Positions 46,993-54,195 of a stretch of 64,000 nucleotides of DNA are shown in pieces. The notes under the pieces are model-generated. The model made no database searches, had not been told where the DNA came from, and saw only the letters and a list, made by a program, of their open reading frames with translations. The DNA lies in NCBI RefSeq assembly GCF_048077055.1, contig NZ_CP182236.1, forward strand, positions 868,001 to 932,000, read 5' to 3'. Source of the stretch: Egbenema bharatensis (lineage in GTDB: Bacteria > Cyanobacteriota > Cyanobacteriia > Elainellales > Elainellaceae). A program made the translations under genes and the position numbers. Position 1 is the first letter of the stretch, and every line of letters begins with the position of its first letter.

Positions 46993-49900
46993 ATGAATCT
47001 TTTTTATCGGAATCGCCAGCTTCTGATCCTGACCCTGACCCTGATTGTGGTGTGGGGACTGTCTGCGTTTTTCACCTTGCCGCGGATGGAAGATCCAGAA
47101 ATTACCCAGCGGTTTGCTAGCGTTGTCACCTTCTTCCCCGGAGCCACACCTGAGCGGGTGGAATCCCTGGTGACGGAAAAGGTGGAGCAAAAGCTGTTTG
47201 AACTAGAAGAAATTGAATCACTGCGATCGACCTCCAGTTCGGGCTTTTCTTCGGTGGTGGTGGAACTGAAGGAATCGATTCAAAATGTTGATCCGGTCTG
47301 GTCGAAGGTTCGCAATAAAATCAGCGATGCGGTGCCGGAACTGCCTCCAGGAGCCTCTGAACCAGAATTTCGGGATGAGTCCACTTCGGCTAGTGCCCTA
47401 ATTGTGGGATTGACCTGGGAACTGAATACCCCACCGAATTACACCATTCTGCGGCGATTAGCCAAAGGATTGGAAACTGAACTGCGATCGATTCCGGGCA
47501 CGGACAGGTTGGAGTTGTTTGGTGAACCGGAGGAAGAGATTCAGGTGAGAATTTCTCCGGCGGAGTTAGCGCGGCTGGGTTTGACGGCTCAGGCATTAGC
47601 CCAACAAATTCAAAACAGTGATGCCAAATTAGCGGCAGGACAGTTGCGGAGTTCTAGCAGCGAGTTTTTGCTGGAAATCAATAGTGCCCTGGATTCATTG
47701 GAGCGGATTCGGCAAATTCCGATTCAGGTCGGCGATCGCGGACAGGTGGCCCGATTGGGTGAGATTGCGGTTGTGACAAAAGGGGTACAGGAACCGCCAG
47801 ATAGTTTGGCGATCGTGGAGGGATATCCGGCCGTTGTGTTGTCTGCCACAGTGGAATCCCAGGAGCGAGTTGATTTGTGGGCAGCGCGATCGCGCCAGGT
47901 ATTGCAGCAGTTTGAAGCCGATCTTTCTGATGGGATTGGACTGCATCTGGTACTGGATCAGAGCCAGTATGTGCAGCAACGGCTGAATGGGGTAATTACT
48001 AACTTAGTGATGGGTTCTGGATTCGTAATCGCCATTTCTTTGCTGATGCTGGGCTGGAAGTCTGCCCTGATTGTGGGTTCTGCCCTACCCCTGGCCAGTT
48101 TGATGGTGTTTGGCTGTATGAAGGTTTTGGATGTTCCCCTGCATCAAATGTCGGTGACAGGCATCATTATTGCCCTGGGCTTATTAATTGACAATGCGAT
48201 CGTCGTGGTGGATGAGGTGCAAACCCGGTTGCAGCAGGGAATTCATCCATCGGATGCCGTTCGTTCAGCAGTGAGTCATTTAGCGGTTCCCCTGTTCGCC
48301 TCTACGTTAACCACCGTGTTTGCTTTTATTCCGATCGCGGCATCCCCTGGAAGTACGGGGGAATTTATTGGCACGATCGGTTTAACGGTAATTCTGGCGT
48401 TACTCAGTTCGCTTTTTCTTTCCCTCACCGTGATTCCGGCCCTGGCTGGACGGTTCGCCCAGTGGGAACCCTTGCGATTTCGGCAAAGCTGGTGGCAGCA
48501 TGGAGTTAGTAATGCCCAACTGGCGGATGCCTATCGCTGGAGTCTGCGGGCCACCTTGCGGCGACCCTGGTTGGGGGTAGGACTTTCCCTGGTGCTGCCG
48601 GTGATTGGCTTTATCCAGTTTGGAGCACTGGAACAACAGTTCTTCCCACCGACCAACCGCGATCAGTTTCAGATTGAATTGACTTTGCCGACCCAAACGG
48701 CGATCGCCCAAACCCAGGTTCAGGTATTGCAAGCCCGCGACCTGATTCGCCAGCATCCTGAGGTTGATGATGTGCATTGGTTCCTCGGCAAGAGTGCGCC
48801 CTCCTTCTTTTACAACGTCTCAGGACGACGGGAAAATGCAGCCAACTATGCCCAGGCGATCGTGCAACTGCATTCTACAGACCGCCTGCGAGACACGATT
48901 CAAACCCTCCAGCAAGAGCTAGATACTGCCTTCCCCCAGGCGCAGGTTCTGGTCAAACAGCTGGAACAGGGCCCGCCCTTTGACGCTCCGATCGAACTGC
49001 GGATCTACGGTTCAGAGATGGAGCAACTGCGGCAATTAGGGAATCAGCTTCGAGGGGAACTGGCCCAGGTGGATCAGGTCATCCACACTCAAACCACCTT
49101 AACGGAAGCCCTGCCCAAGCTGGCTCTAAATGTTGATGAAGTTCAGGGACAGAGAGCCGGACTCGACAACAGCACGATCGCCCGTCAGCTTGATGCTGCA
49201 TTGGAAGGAGCGATGGGGGGTTCTATCCTGGAAGGAACGGAAGACATTCCAGTGCGAGTTCGTTTAAGCGATCCGCAACGTAGTGATTTAGAGCAGATTA
49301 CATCGCTGGATCTGGTCGCAAGCAATGCAAATTCAGGTTCCGATCGGGTTCCTTTAGATGCGATCGCCAATGTAGAACTCGTTCCCGATCTTGCTTCCAT
49401 TTCTCGTCGCAATGGTCAGCGGGTCAATACCGTTCAGGGTTACATTATGGCAGGGGCTTTGCCGGACACTGTGCTTTCCCGCTTCCAACAACAGCTTCAG
49501 TCCAATAATTTCACCCTGCCCTCCGGATATCGATTGGAGTATGGCGGAGAAGCCGATGCCAGAGGGACTGCGATCGCCAATCTGCTCTCCACCATCGGTG
49601 TCTTACTGCTGTTAATGACTGCGACGTTAGTTCTCTCATTCAACTCTTTCGGGTTAGCCGGACTGATTGCAACGGTTGCCGTCTGCGCGATCGGGTTAGC
49701 TGCCTTAGCCCTGTGGCTGTTTAATTCCCTGTTTGGCTTCACGGCAATTTTGGGAACGTTGGGATTAGTCGGTTTAGCCATCAATGATTCGATCGTGGTG
49801 CTGGCTGCATTACGGGATGATCCCCGTGCCCGTGAGGGAGATGTCTACGCGACTCAAGTGGTGGTTTTCAAATCGACTCGCCACGTTTTAGCAACCACCT

Positions 49901-50100
49901 TCACCACGATCGTTGGTTTTATTCCCCTCTTGCTGGATGAAACGGGCTTCTGGCCACCCCTGGCCATTGCGATCGCGGGTGGTTTAGGGGGCGCAACGAT
50001 TCTGGCTCTGTTCTACATTCCATCGGCCCACCTGTTGCTGGCTCGACGCAGCCGCACCCGTCGCCCCATCGGTTCTCAACTCGACCATGTGAGGGCGTAG
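46993..50100 (+). CDS. RND efflux pump permease (AcrB/MexB-like superfamily)
   Basis: This 1,035-residue inner-membrane pump has the RND layout of 12 helices and two large periplasmic loops. The first helix is NRQLLILTLTLIVVWGLSAFF-like and is followed by the porter domain (FPGATPERVESLVTEKVEQKL). The proton-relay region in helix 4 reads GLLIDNAIVVVDEVQ, retaining the Asp. The second half repeats the pattern (LGLVGLAINDSIVVLAALRDD). The rather short first loop and the D-N in helix 4 resemble the cyanobacterial RND group whose substrates are undefined. It is probably controlled by the divergent PadR regulator. Confidence 0.92.
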   Translation: MNLFYRNRQLLILTLTLIVVWGLSAFFTLPRMEDPEITQRFASVVTFFPGATPERVESLVTEKVEQKLFELEEIESLRSTSSSGFSSVVVELKESIQNVDPVWSKVRNKISDAVPELPPGASEPEFRDESTSASALIVGLTWELNTPPNYTILRRLAKGLETELRSIPGTDRLELFGEPEEEIQVRISPAELARLGLTAQALAQQIQNSDAKLAAGQLRSSSSEFLLEINSALDSLERIRQIPIQVGDRGQVARLGEIAVVTKGVQEPPDSLAIVEGYPAVVLSATVESQERVDLWAARSRQVLQQFEADLSDGIGLHLVLDQSQYVQQRLNGVITNLVMGSGFVIAISLLMLGWKSALIVGSALPLASLMVFGCMKVLDVPLHQMSVTGIIIALGLLIDNAIVVVDEVQTRLQQGIHPSDAVRSAVSHLAVPLFASTLTTVFAFIPIAASPGSTGEFIGTIGLTVILALLSSLFLSLTVIPALAGRFAQWEPLRFRQSWWQHGVSNAQLADAYRWSLRATLRRPWLGVGLSLVLPVIGFIQFGALEQQFFPPTNRDQFQIELTLPTQTAIAQTQVQVLQARDLIRQHPEVDDVHWFLGKSAPSFFYNVSGRRENAANYAQAIVQLHSTDRLRDTIQTLQQELDTAFPQAQVLVKQLEQGPPFDAPIELRIYGSEMEQLRQLGNQLRGELAQVDQVIHTQTTLTEALPKLALNVDEVQGQRAGLDNSTIARQLDAALEGAMGGSILEGTEDIPVRVRLSDPQRSDLEQITSLDLVASNANSGSDRVPLDAIANVELVPDLASISRRNGQRVNTVQGYIMAGALPDTVLSRFQQQLQSNNFTLPSGYRLEYGGEADARGTAIANLLSTIGVLLLLMTATLVLSFNSFGLAGLIATVAVCAIGLAALALWLFNSLFGFTAILGTLGLVGLAINDSIVVLAALRDDPRAREGDVYATQVVVFKSTRHVLATTFTTIVGFIPLLLDETGFWPPLAIAIAGGLGGATILALFYIPSAHLLLARRSRTRRPIGSQLDHVRA

Positions 50101-50138
50101 TAATGGGATGAGTTCGACGCAACCGACAAAATTACAGC

Positions 50139-50198
50139 ATTTTGGTGGGCATTGCCCACCCTACAGGAATACCTTCTCAAATACTGCCGGAGTAATAA
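50139..50198. repeat. Dispersed repeat family B copy
   Basis: This copy contains the full palindrome GTGGGCATTGCCCAC followed by CCTACAGGAAT and ending GGAGTAATA. It occupies the space between the convergent RND pump and pentapeptide genes. The core is identical over 20 bases to the segment inside the oxoprolinase frame at 43491-43510. Confidence 0.7.
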
Positions 50199-50606
50199 TT
50201 ACTCGTCACAATTCCAGTCCAGCATTTCTCCCTTGGGGCTGATCGTATGGCACAGCTTGAGGAACACCGGATCAATGCCGTCTACTTTCGCGCCTTCTAA
50301 GTTTGCGCCCGTCAGGTCAACCACAAACGCCTGGGCATTGGTCAGGTCTGCTCCCTGGAGATTGGCTTCAGTTAAATTAACTGCCATCATCTGGGCTTCA
50401 CTCAAGTTGGCATTGCGTAAATCTGCACGAGTTAAGTCCACGCCTCGCAAATCCGCCTGTTTGAGGTCAGCCCCTTGCAGGTCGCATTCCACACAAGCAC
50501 GGCTTTCCAACAATTGAGTCACCTGCTCTGAGTTGGCCGCAAAGGCTGGAGACACCCAACAGCAAAAGCTCCACAGAACTGTAATCAACAGCATGGAAAT
50601 TCGCAT
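50199..50606 (-). CDS. Secreted pentapeptide-repeat protein
   Basis: This 135-residue protein has a Sec signal peptide (about 1-24, LLITVLWSFCCWVSPAFA, cut after AFA) and then about 12-15 tandem A(D/N)LXX units from residue 39 (CDLQGADLKQADLRGVDLTR and on). Such repeats fold into a right-handed quadrilateral beta helix. The signal peptide indicates a periplasmic or thylakoid-lumen location, as for several cyanobacterial lumenal pentapeptide proteins. A role is not known. Confidence 0.88.
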   Translation of the reverse strand: MRISMLLITVLWSFCCWVSPAFAANSEQVTQLLESRACVECDLQGADLKQADLRGVDLTRADLRNANLSEAQMMAVNLTEANLQGADLTNAQAFVVDLTGANLEGAKVDGIDPVFLKLCHTISPKGEMLDWNCDE

Positions 50607-51032
50607 TTTTACCTCCGTTCGATCGATTGATCTCGTGATCTCGTGTTGCTATTCAAGTTTCCCCTGAAACTGCGATTTCTTAACAGGGGAAACAAGGGAG
50701 ATCAATTAGGGTGTGTCCCACTTTTGCATTTGCATGACGGATCGTTCACTGGCAGGCAAGATGCTTGCGCTACGGCAATCGATCCATCTGCATCAATGGG
50801 ATGCTCCCGATCAACGACCTATTAATGACCTAATTTAATGACCTATCAATTATCCATCTATCCATCTTCGGCACTGATTCTTTGTAATGCTGCATAGAAT
50901 TCACCCCACCACCTGAAGTTCTTCCCCTGGGTGAGGAGAAGTTGGCAGAGGTCGGTATCATGTGCAACCTTGTAAAGAATTGGTAGGAGATAAAATCAAC
51001 GTAGGATCAAAACGGGGATCAAATAGGGATCG
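50607..51032. other. Gene-free spacer with repeat family C
   Basis: I see no supported gene. A copy of repeat family C lies at 50711-50789 (TTTGCATTTGCATGACGG, then ATCGTTCACTGGCAGGCAAGA in part). The rest is AT-rich, with short repeated words such as ATGACCTA and CTATCAAT near 50815-50860. Confidence 0.45.
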
Positions 51033-51254
51033 CTAAAAGCTCCGCAATGTTTTTAAATCATCTTCAATATTCGATCGAATCCAGCGGGAGGTGAGATCTT
51101 CCACAATGATTTCCTGGCTATCCATCACGCTACTTGCTAATCGGACTTTGAGGGTTTGCAGGTAGTTTCCATCGACTAACCGCTGCCCGTATCCTGTCAC
51201 CGTTCCAGAATACCGAAATCTTCTGTGCAGCACGTAGTCTTCTGTTTTGAACAT
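51033..51254 (-). CDS. Small hypothetical protein
   Basis: This 73-residue, probably beta-rich soluble protein begins MFKTEDYVLHRRFRYSG and ends in DLTSRWIRSNIEDDLKTLRS. I choose the ATG at 51254 because GGGAG lies about 8 bases before it; earlier in-frame ATGs at 51302 and 51323 lack such a site. I do not recognise the family. It stands alone between longer spacers. Confidence 0.6.
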   Translation of the reverse strand: MFKTEDYVLHRRFRYSGTVTGYGQRLVDGNYLQTLKVRLASSVMDSQEIIVEDLTSRWIRSNIEDDLKTLRSF

Positions 51255-51569
51255 GGTTGTAGCTCCCACTTGGCTATGATTATTCACTTGTGTTGTATTC
51301 ATTTGGGCAAATTCGACTTGCACCGTTTGGACGTTTCCAGGCTGCGCTTGTGCGATACTGACTGCTCACCGCTCGATTGCAGAGAGAATTTACCCTCTCC
51401 ACCGGAAATATTGCCTTACAATCCGAGCTTTAACCGTGTTGCTCACTACATTAACATCATCTGTCTGAAATGAGTTGGTACTGACTTCTGATTCAGCGCA
51501 ACAGTCCATCGGATTACATCAAGGAATTGCATTGAAAATTGCATCAGTGAGATGATCCCAGTTTTCCGA
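51255..51569. other. Gene-free spacer
   Basis: I see nothing supportable in this 315-bp spacer apart from the likely promoter and leader of the small gene to the left and the 3' untranslated region of the flippase-like gene to the right. Confidence 0.35.
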
Positions 51570-52514
51570 TTATTGTTCTGCGGACTGATCTCTTTTTTGA
51601 GAACGACGCACTTCAAACAACAACATCAACCCGATCGCCACAAACAGCGGCAAAAAGTAGTAGATGCAGCGAAAGGTGAGTAAGGCTCCCAGCACATCGT
51701 TTGCGGGCATATTGGCAGGACGAAGCAGGAGGATCACGGTTTCAAACACGCCCAACCCGCCAGGAACGGTACTCACAATTCCAGCAACCATCGCTAAGAC
51801 ATACAGCCCGAAAAACTTGAGATAGCTTAACGGCATGTCTGGCAACAATGCATATAAAACGCCTGAAGCTGCGCCCCAATCCACGATCGTGACTCCGATT
51901 AACCCCAGGAAAAGAGGAACCGATGGCAGGACAAATTCTTCACCTCGAATCCGTAACGGCTTTCTGATCCAAAAGCTGAGGAGCAGGTATACCCCCACAG
52001 TCAGCAGAAACCCTACGCCCAGGGGGGAAGTGTTGTGGAGCGGTAGATTCAATAACTGCGGGATCGATTGGGGTTCTACTAAAAAGACGAGGCCACCAAT
52101 GGAAAACATCCCCAACCAGAAGCTGAGATGGGTGAAGGCGATGACTTTGGCAATGTCAACGGGGGGAACGCCCCAGGGTGAATAGAACCGATAGCGAATG
52201 GCGGTTCCAGATAGGAGGGTGAAGCCGACGGTGTTGCCAATGGCGTAGCTCAGGAAGGCGGTGAAGCCAATTTTGAGGGGAGAGAGTTGCCGACGAATGT
52301 AGCGAAAGCCCAGCAAATCGTAGGCTGTAATGGTGATGTAGCCCAATCCGGTGAGAGCCAGGGCAGTCAAAAGGCGCGGTTTAGGAATCGCGGTAATACT
52401 CTGCCAGATGTCTTGCAGGCTATATTCCTGGAGTTCATTCCGAATCGCTAGAGCCGCCACAGTTAGCATCAGAATGATAAACAGGATGGGAAGTAGTTGC
52501 CGGATTCGTCGCAT
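51570..52514 (-). CDS. Flippase-like / UPF0104 (LPG synthase transmembrane) family protein
   Basis: This 314-residue integral membrane protein has eight or nine predicted helices, starting with LLPILFIILMLTVAALAI. The core motifs of the lysylphosphatidylglycerol synthetase TM region family (AIGNTVGFTLLSGTAIRYRFY, and later VSTVPGGLGVFETVIL) are clear. Members without the soluble domain are thought to move or bind lipids or polyprenyl-linked sugars. No operon partner is evident. Confidence 0.85.
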   Translation of the reverse strand: MRRIRQLLPILFIILMLTVAALAIRNELQEYSLQDIWQSITAIPKPRLLTALALTGLGYITITAYDLLGFRYIRRQLSPLKIGFTAFLSYAIGNTVGFTLLSGTAIRYRFYSPWGVPPVDIAKVIAFTHLSFWLGMFSIGGLVFLVEPQSIPQLLNLPLHNTSPLGVGFLLTVGVYLLLSFWIRKPLRIRGEEFVLPSVPLFLGLIGVTIVDWGAASGVLYALLPDMPLSYLKFFGLYVLAMVAGIVSTVPGGLGVFETVILLLRPANMPANDVLGALLTFRCIYYFLPLFVAIGLMLLFEVRRSQKRDQSAEQ

Positions 52515-52670
52515 GATTAAAGCTAGAGATCAGTCCTTTGTCACCATTGGTTTACCAAAAATCTTGTCCCCCTGGAAATGCCCCTGGGCTGATTTGCGGG
52601 ACTTAACCCCAGTCATGCAGCCTGAACAGCAACCGTGCGATCGCTATAAAATGATCTCAAAAGAGTAGCC

Positions 52671-52704
52671 TGACTGGGCGGGCAAGATGCCCACCCCACA
52701 AGAG
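52671..52704. repeat. Dispersed palindrome family A copy
   Basis: This copy is in the complementary orientation, GACTGGGCGGGCAAGATG followed by CCCACCCCACAAGAG. It directly abuts the target duplication of the MITE-like element at 52711. Confidence 0.8.
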
Positions 52705-52710
52705 TTACAG

Positions 52711-52913
52711 CCCACATTCCGCAGGTTGAGTTTTCTTATTGAGAATTGCCAATATGCCTTGGGCATTTGCGATGATCTTATTGAAAACGCTGTCAACAAG
52801 CTAAGCTTATTGAGTCTTAATGTGAGTCTCAATTTTATGCACTGTTTTGAAAGCGTTCTAAGACAAGTGCTTCAATAAGCGATCAGTCTCAAATAAGACC
52901 TGCGGAATGTGGG
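52711..52913. mobile_element. 203-bp MITE-like element with TIRs and TTACAG target duplication
   Basis: Perfect 16-bp terminal inverted repeats, CCCACATTCCGCAGGT (52711-52726) and its complement (52898-52913), enclose an AT-rich segment. The hexamer TTACAG lies directly outside each end (52705-52710 and 52914-52919) and reads as a target duplication. A 63-codon frame crosses the element but has no recognisable transposase sequence, so the element would need a transposase encoded elsewhere. Confidence 0.75.
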
Positions 52914-52937
52914 TTACAGATGATTCAATTTGCAGTC

Positions 52938-53144
52938 CTAGCCTGGCTGATTCATCAGCCTGACAATTTCCTGCGCCAGGTTTTTTGACCAGAGGGAGTC
53001 AAAGGGGCAGAGAATCTGTCGGTTTTCGGGGGCTGTCCAGACAATGGCATCTTCGAGTTCAGAGATGCGGTAGGTTTCGTTGAGCAGGATGGCGGTGAGC
53101 AGATGATGCAGGGTAAGGGCTTGTTGGTCGGTTAACACAATCAT
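52938..53144 (-). CDS. Small hypothetical protein, paralogous N-terminus to its upstream neighbour
   Basis: This 68-residue protein begins MIVLTDQQALTLHHLLTAIL. Its opening matches the pattern of the 41-residue protein just upstream (MITLTDDEVALLRAILTHL), with which it overlaps in an ATGA, so the two are translationally coupled and probably related. The rest (YRISELEDAIVWTAPENRQI, then FDSLWSKNLAQEIVRL) is soluble and helical. Function unknown. Confidence 0.6.
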   Translation of the reverse strand: MIVLTDQQALTLHHLLTAILLNETYRISELEDAIVWTAPENRQILCPFDSLWSKNLAQEIVRLMNQPG

Positions 53145-53266
53145 GGTTGGCGATCTCCTTTGGACAGGATGACCAGGGCTTTGTCGATATCGCGGACTTT
53201 GATCGATCGGAGGTGGGTGAGAATGGCTCGCAGTAAAGCCACCTCGTCATCGGTGAGGGTGATCAT
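53141..53266 (-). CDS. 41-residue small protein, first of a coupled pair
   Basis: The frame starts at 53266 and reads MITLTDDEVALLRAILTHLR, then SIKVRDIDKALVILSKGDRQ. It ends in an ATGA overlap with the next small gene. The composition is helical and the codon use ordinary. It lies 115 bp from a divergent ribbon-helix-helix-like gene, with a palindromic segment between. It is too small to assign by eye. Confidence 0.55.
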   Translation of the reverse strand: MITLTDDEVALLRAILTHLRSIKVRDIDKALVILSKGDRQP

Positions 53267-53291
53267 GCTTGAAATTCCTCGATAGGTTTTG

Positions 53292-53337
53292 CTTAGTATA
53301 GGTTCATTTGTCGCAGTAGGTCAATAAACCTACTAAG
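53292..53337. promoter_or_regulatory. Nested inverted repeats between divergent small genes
   Basis: An outer pair, CTTAGTATAGGTT (53292-53304) and AACCTACTAAG (53327-53337), encloses an inner perfect hairpin, AGTAGGT (53315-53321) and ACCTACT (53328-53334). The repeated half-site TAGGT is what a ribbon-helix-helix dimer array would need, and such a protein is encoded just to the right. Operator function is inferred. Confidence 0.5.
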
Positions 53338-53380
53338 CCTAAACAGCGTGAGACAATACCTCATTCAAAGACGAGGTGGG

Positions 53381-53584
53381 GCAGTGGCAGCAAAAAGACC
53401 GGATCAGAAAGCAATCAGAGTCTATGTAGAGTCTGATACCTACAGTCTGTTGAAACGGCTTGCAGGCATCCGAGAGCAGTCATTGAACGGACTCATGAAT
53501 GACATGATTGAAGACTGGCTTGCTTTATCTGAGCAACAAGAAACGATCGATCGGCATCGGTTAGATGAGTTTGAGGAGGATTGA
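53381..53584 (+). CDS. Ribbon-helix-helix-like (CopG/Arc-type) small protein
   Basis: This protein of about 67 residues has a strand-helix-helix pattern: DQKAIRVYVESDTYSLLKRL, then AGIREQSLNGLMNDMIEDWL, ending in an acidic tail. The strand residues alternate as in CopG/Arc repressors. A GTG at 53381 behind GAGGTGGGG is the more likely start; a GTG at 53348 would add 11 residues. It is divergent from the small-protein pair and may regulate it through the nested repeats. Confidence 0.6.
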   Translation, partial: AVAAKRPDQKAIRVYVESDTYSLLKRLAGIREQSLNGLMNDMIEDWLALSEQQETIDRHRLDEFEED

Positions 53585-53632
53585 GCCTTGAGGATTGGGG
53601 ATTGGGTAACTGGTGTAGGGTGGGTCGGCTCA

Positions 53633-53669
53633 GTTGACTGGGCAGGCAAGATGCCCACCCCACAAGAGA
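53633..53669. repeat. Dispersed palindrome family A copy
   Basis: This copy, in complementary orientation (TTGACTGGGCAGGCAAGATG, then CCCACCCCACAAGAG), lies between the ribbon-helix-helix gene and the EACC1-like gene. A partial copy and a short tandem repeat (GGGGATTGGG) precede it. Confidence 0.8.
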
Positions 53670-53751
53670 AGAGGGATTTGTAGTAGTAGGTTACGTTTGG
53701 GCTGAATAATTTATGATGAGCTTAGACTCAGCGTGTATATAAGCAGCTACT

Positions 53752-54177
53752 ATGCCCGAATCATGTTCCATTTTAATTGACTTCAGCGAAGCGGGTCTGG
53801 ATTTGGATCGCGCTGATCTGGAGAGCTTTATGCAAACCATCGCCGATGAAATGGAGTCTGGCGACCTGGTGCAATCTGCCCGTCTGGCTCGGGATGAGGA
53901 TATCCCAGAGGCGGCTAAATCTGGGGTAGCGGCCTTTCTCGTCGGGATTCTGACCGCTGAGATCAACCGTGAGAACCTGGGCAAGGTGATGGACTACCTG
54001 GGGAACCTGCGCTATGGCAAGACGCTGACCCTGTCCGGCGACATCGATGGCATGACCTACAACATTGAGTATCGCAATAAACAGGAGCTAGATCAGGCGG
54101 CGGATACCATCGAGCGGTTAGCCAATCTGCGGGTTAAGATACGGGAACAGCAAACCGAACCTGGAAATCAGCCTTAG
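53752..54177 (+). CDS. EACC1-like effector-associated component
   Basis: This 141-residue soluble protein has the hallmarks of the effector-associated constant component 1 group: a first strand (SCSILIDF), a long helix (LESFMQTIADEMES), a middle segment EAAKSGVAAFLVGILTAEIN, a beta hairpin (KTLTLSGDIDGMTYNIEYRN) and a last helix. EACC1 proteins are encoded next to caspase, trypsin or other effector genes of bacterial conflict systems and are thought to connect sensing to the effector. Here the caspase gene starts 18 bp downstream on the same strand. The family call is by pattern, not by search. Confidence 0.65.
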   Translation: MPESCSILIDFSEAGLDLDRADLESFMQTIADEMESGDLVQSARLARDEDIPEAAKSGVAAFLVGILTAEINRENLGKVMDYLGNLRYGKTLTLSGDIDGMTYNIEYRNKQELDQAADTIERLANLRVKIREQQTEPGNQP

Positions 54178-54195
54178 CCATCCATATCCAACTCA

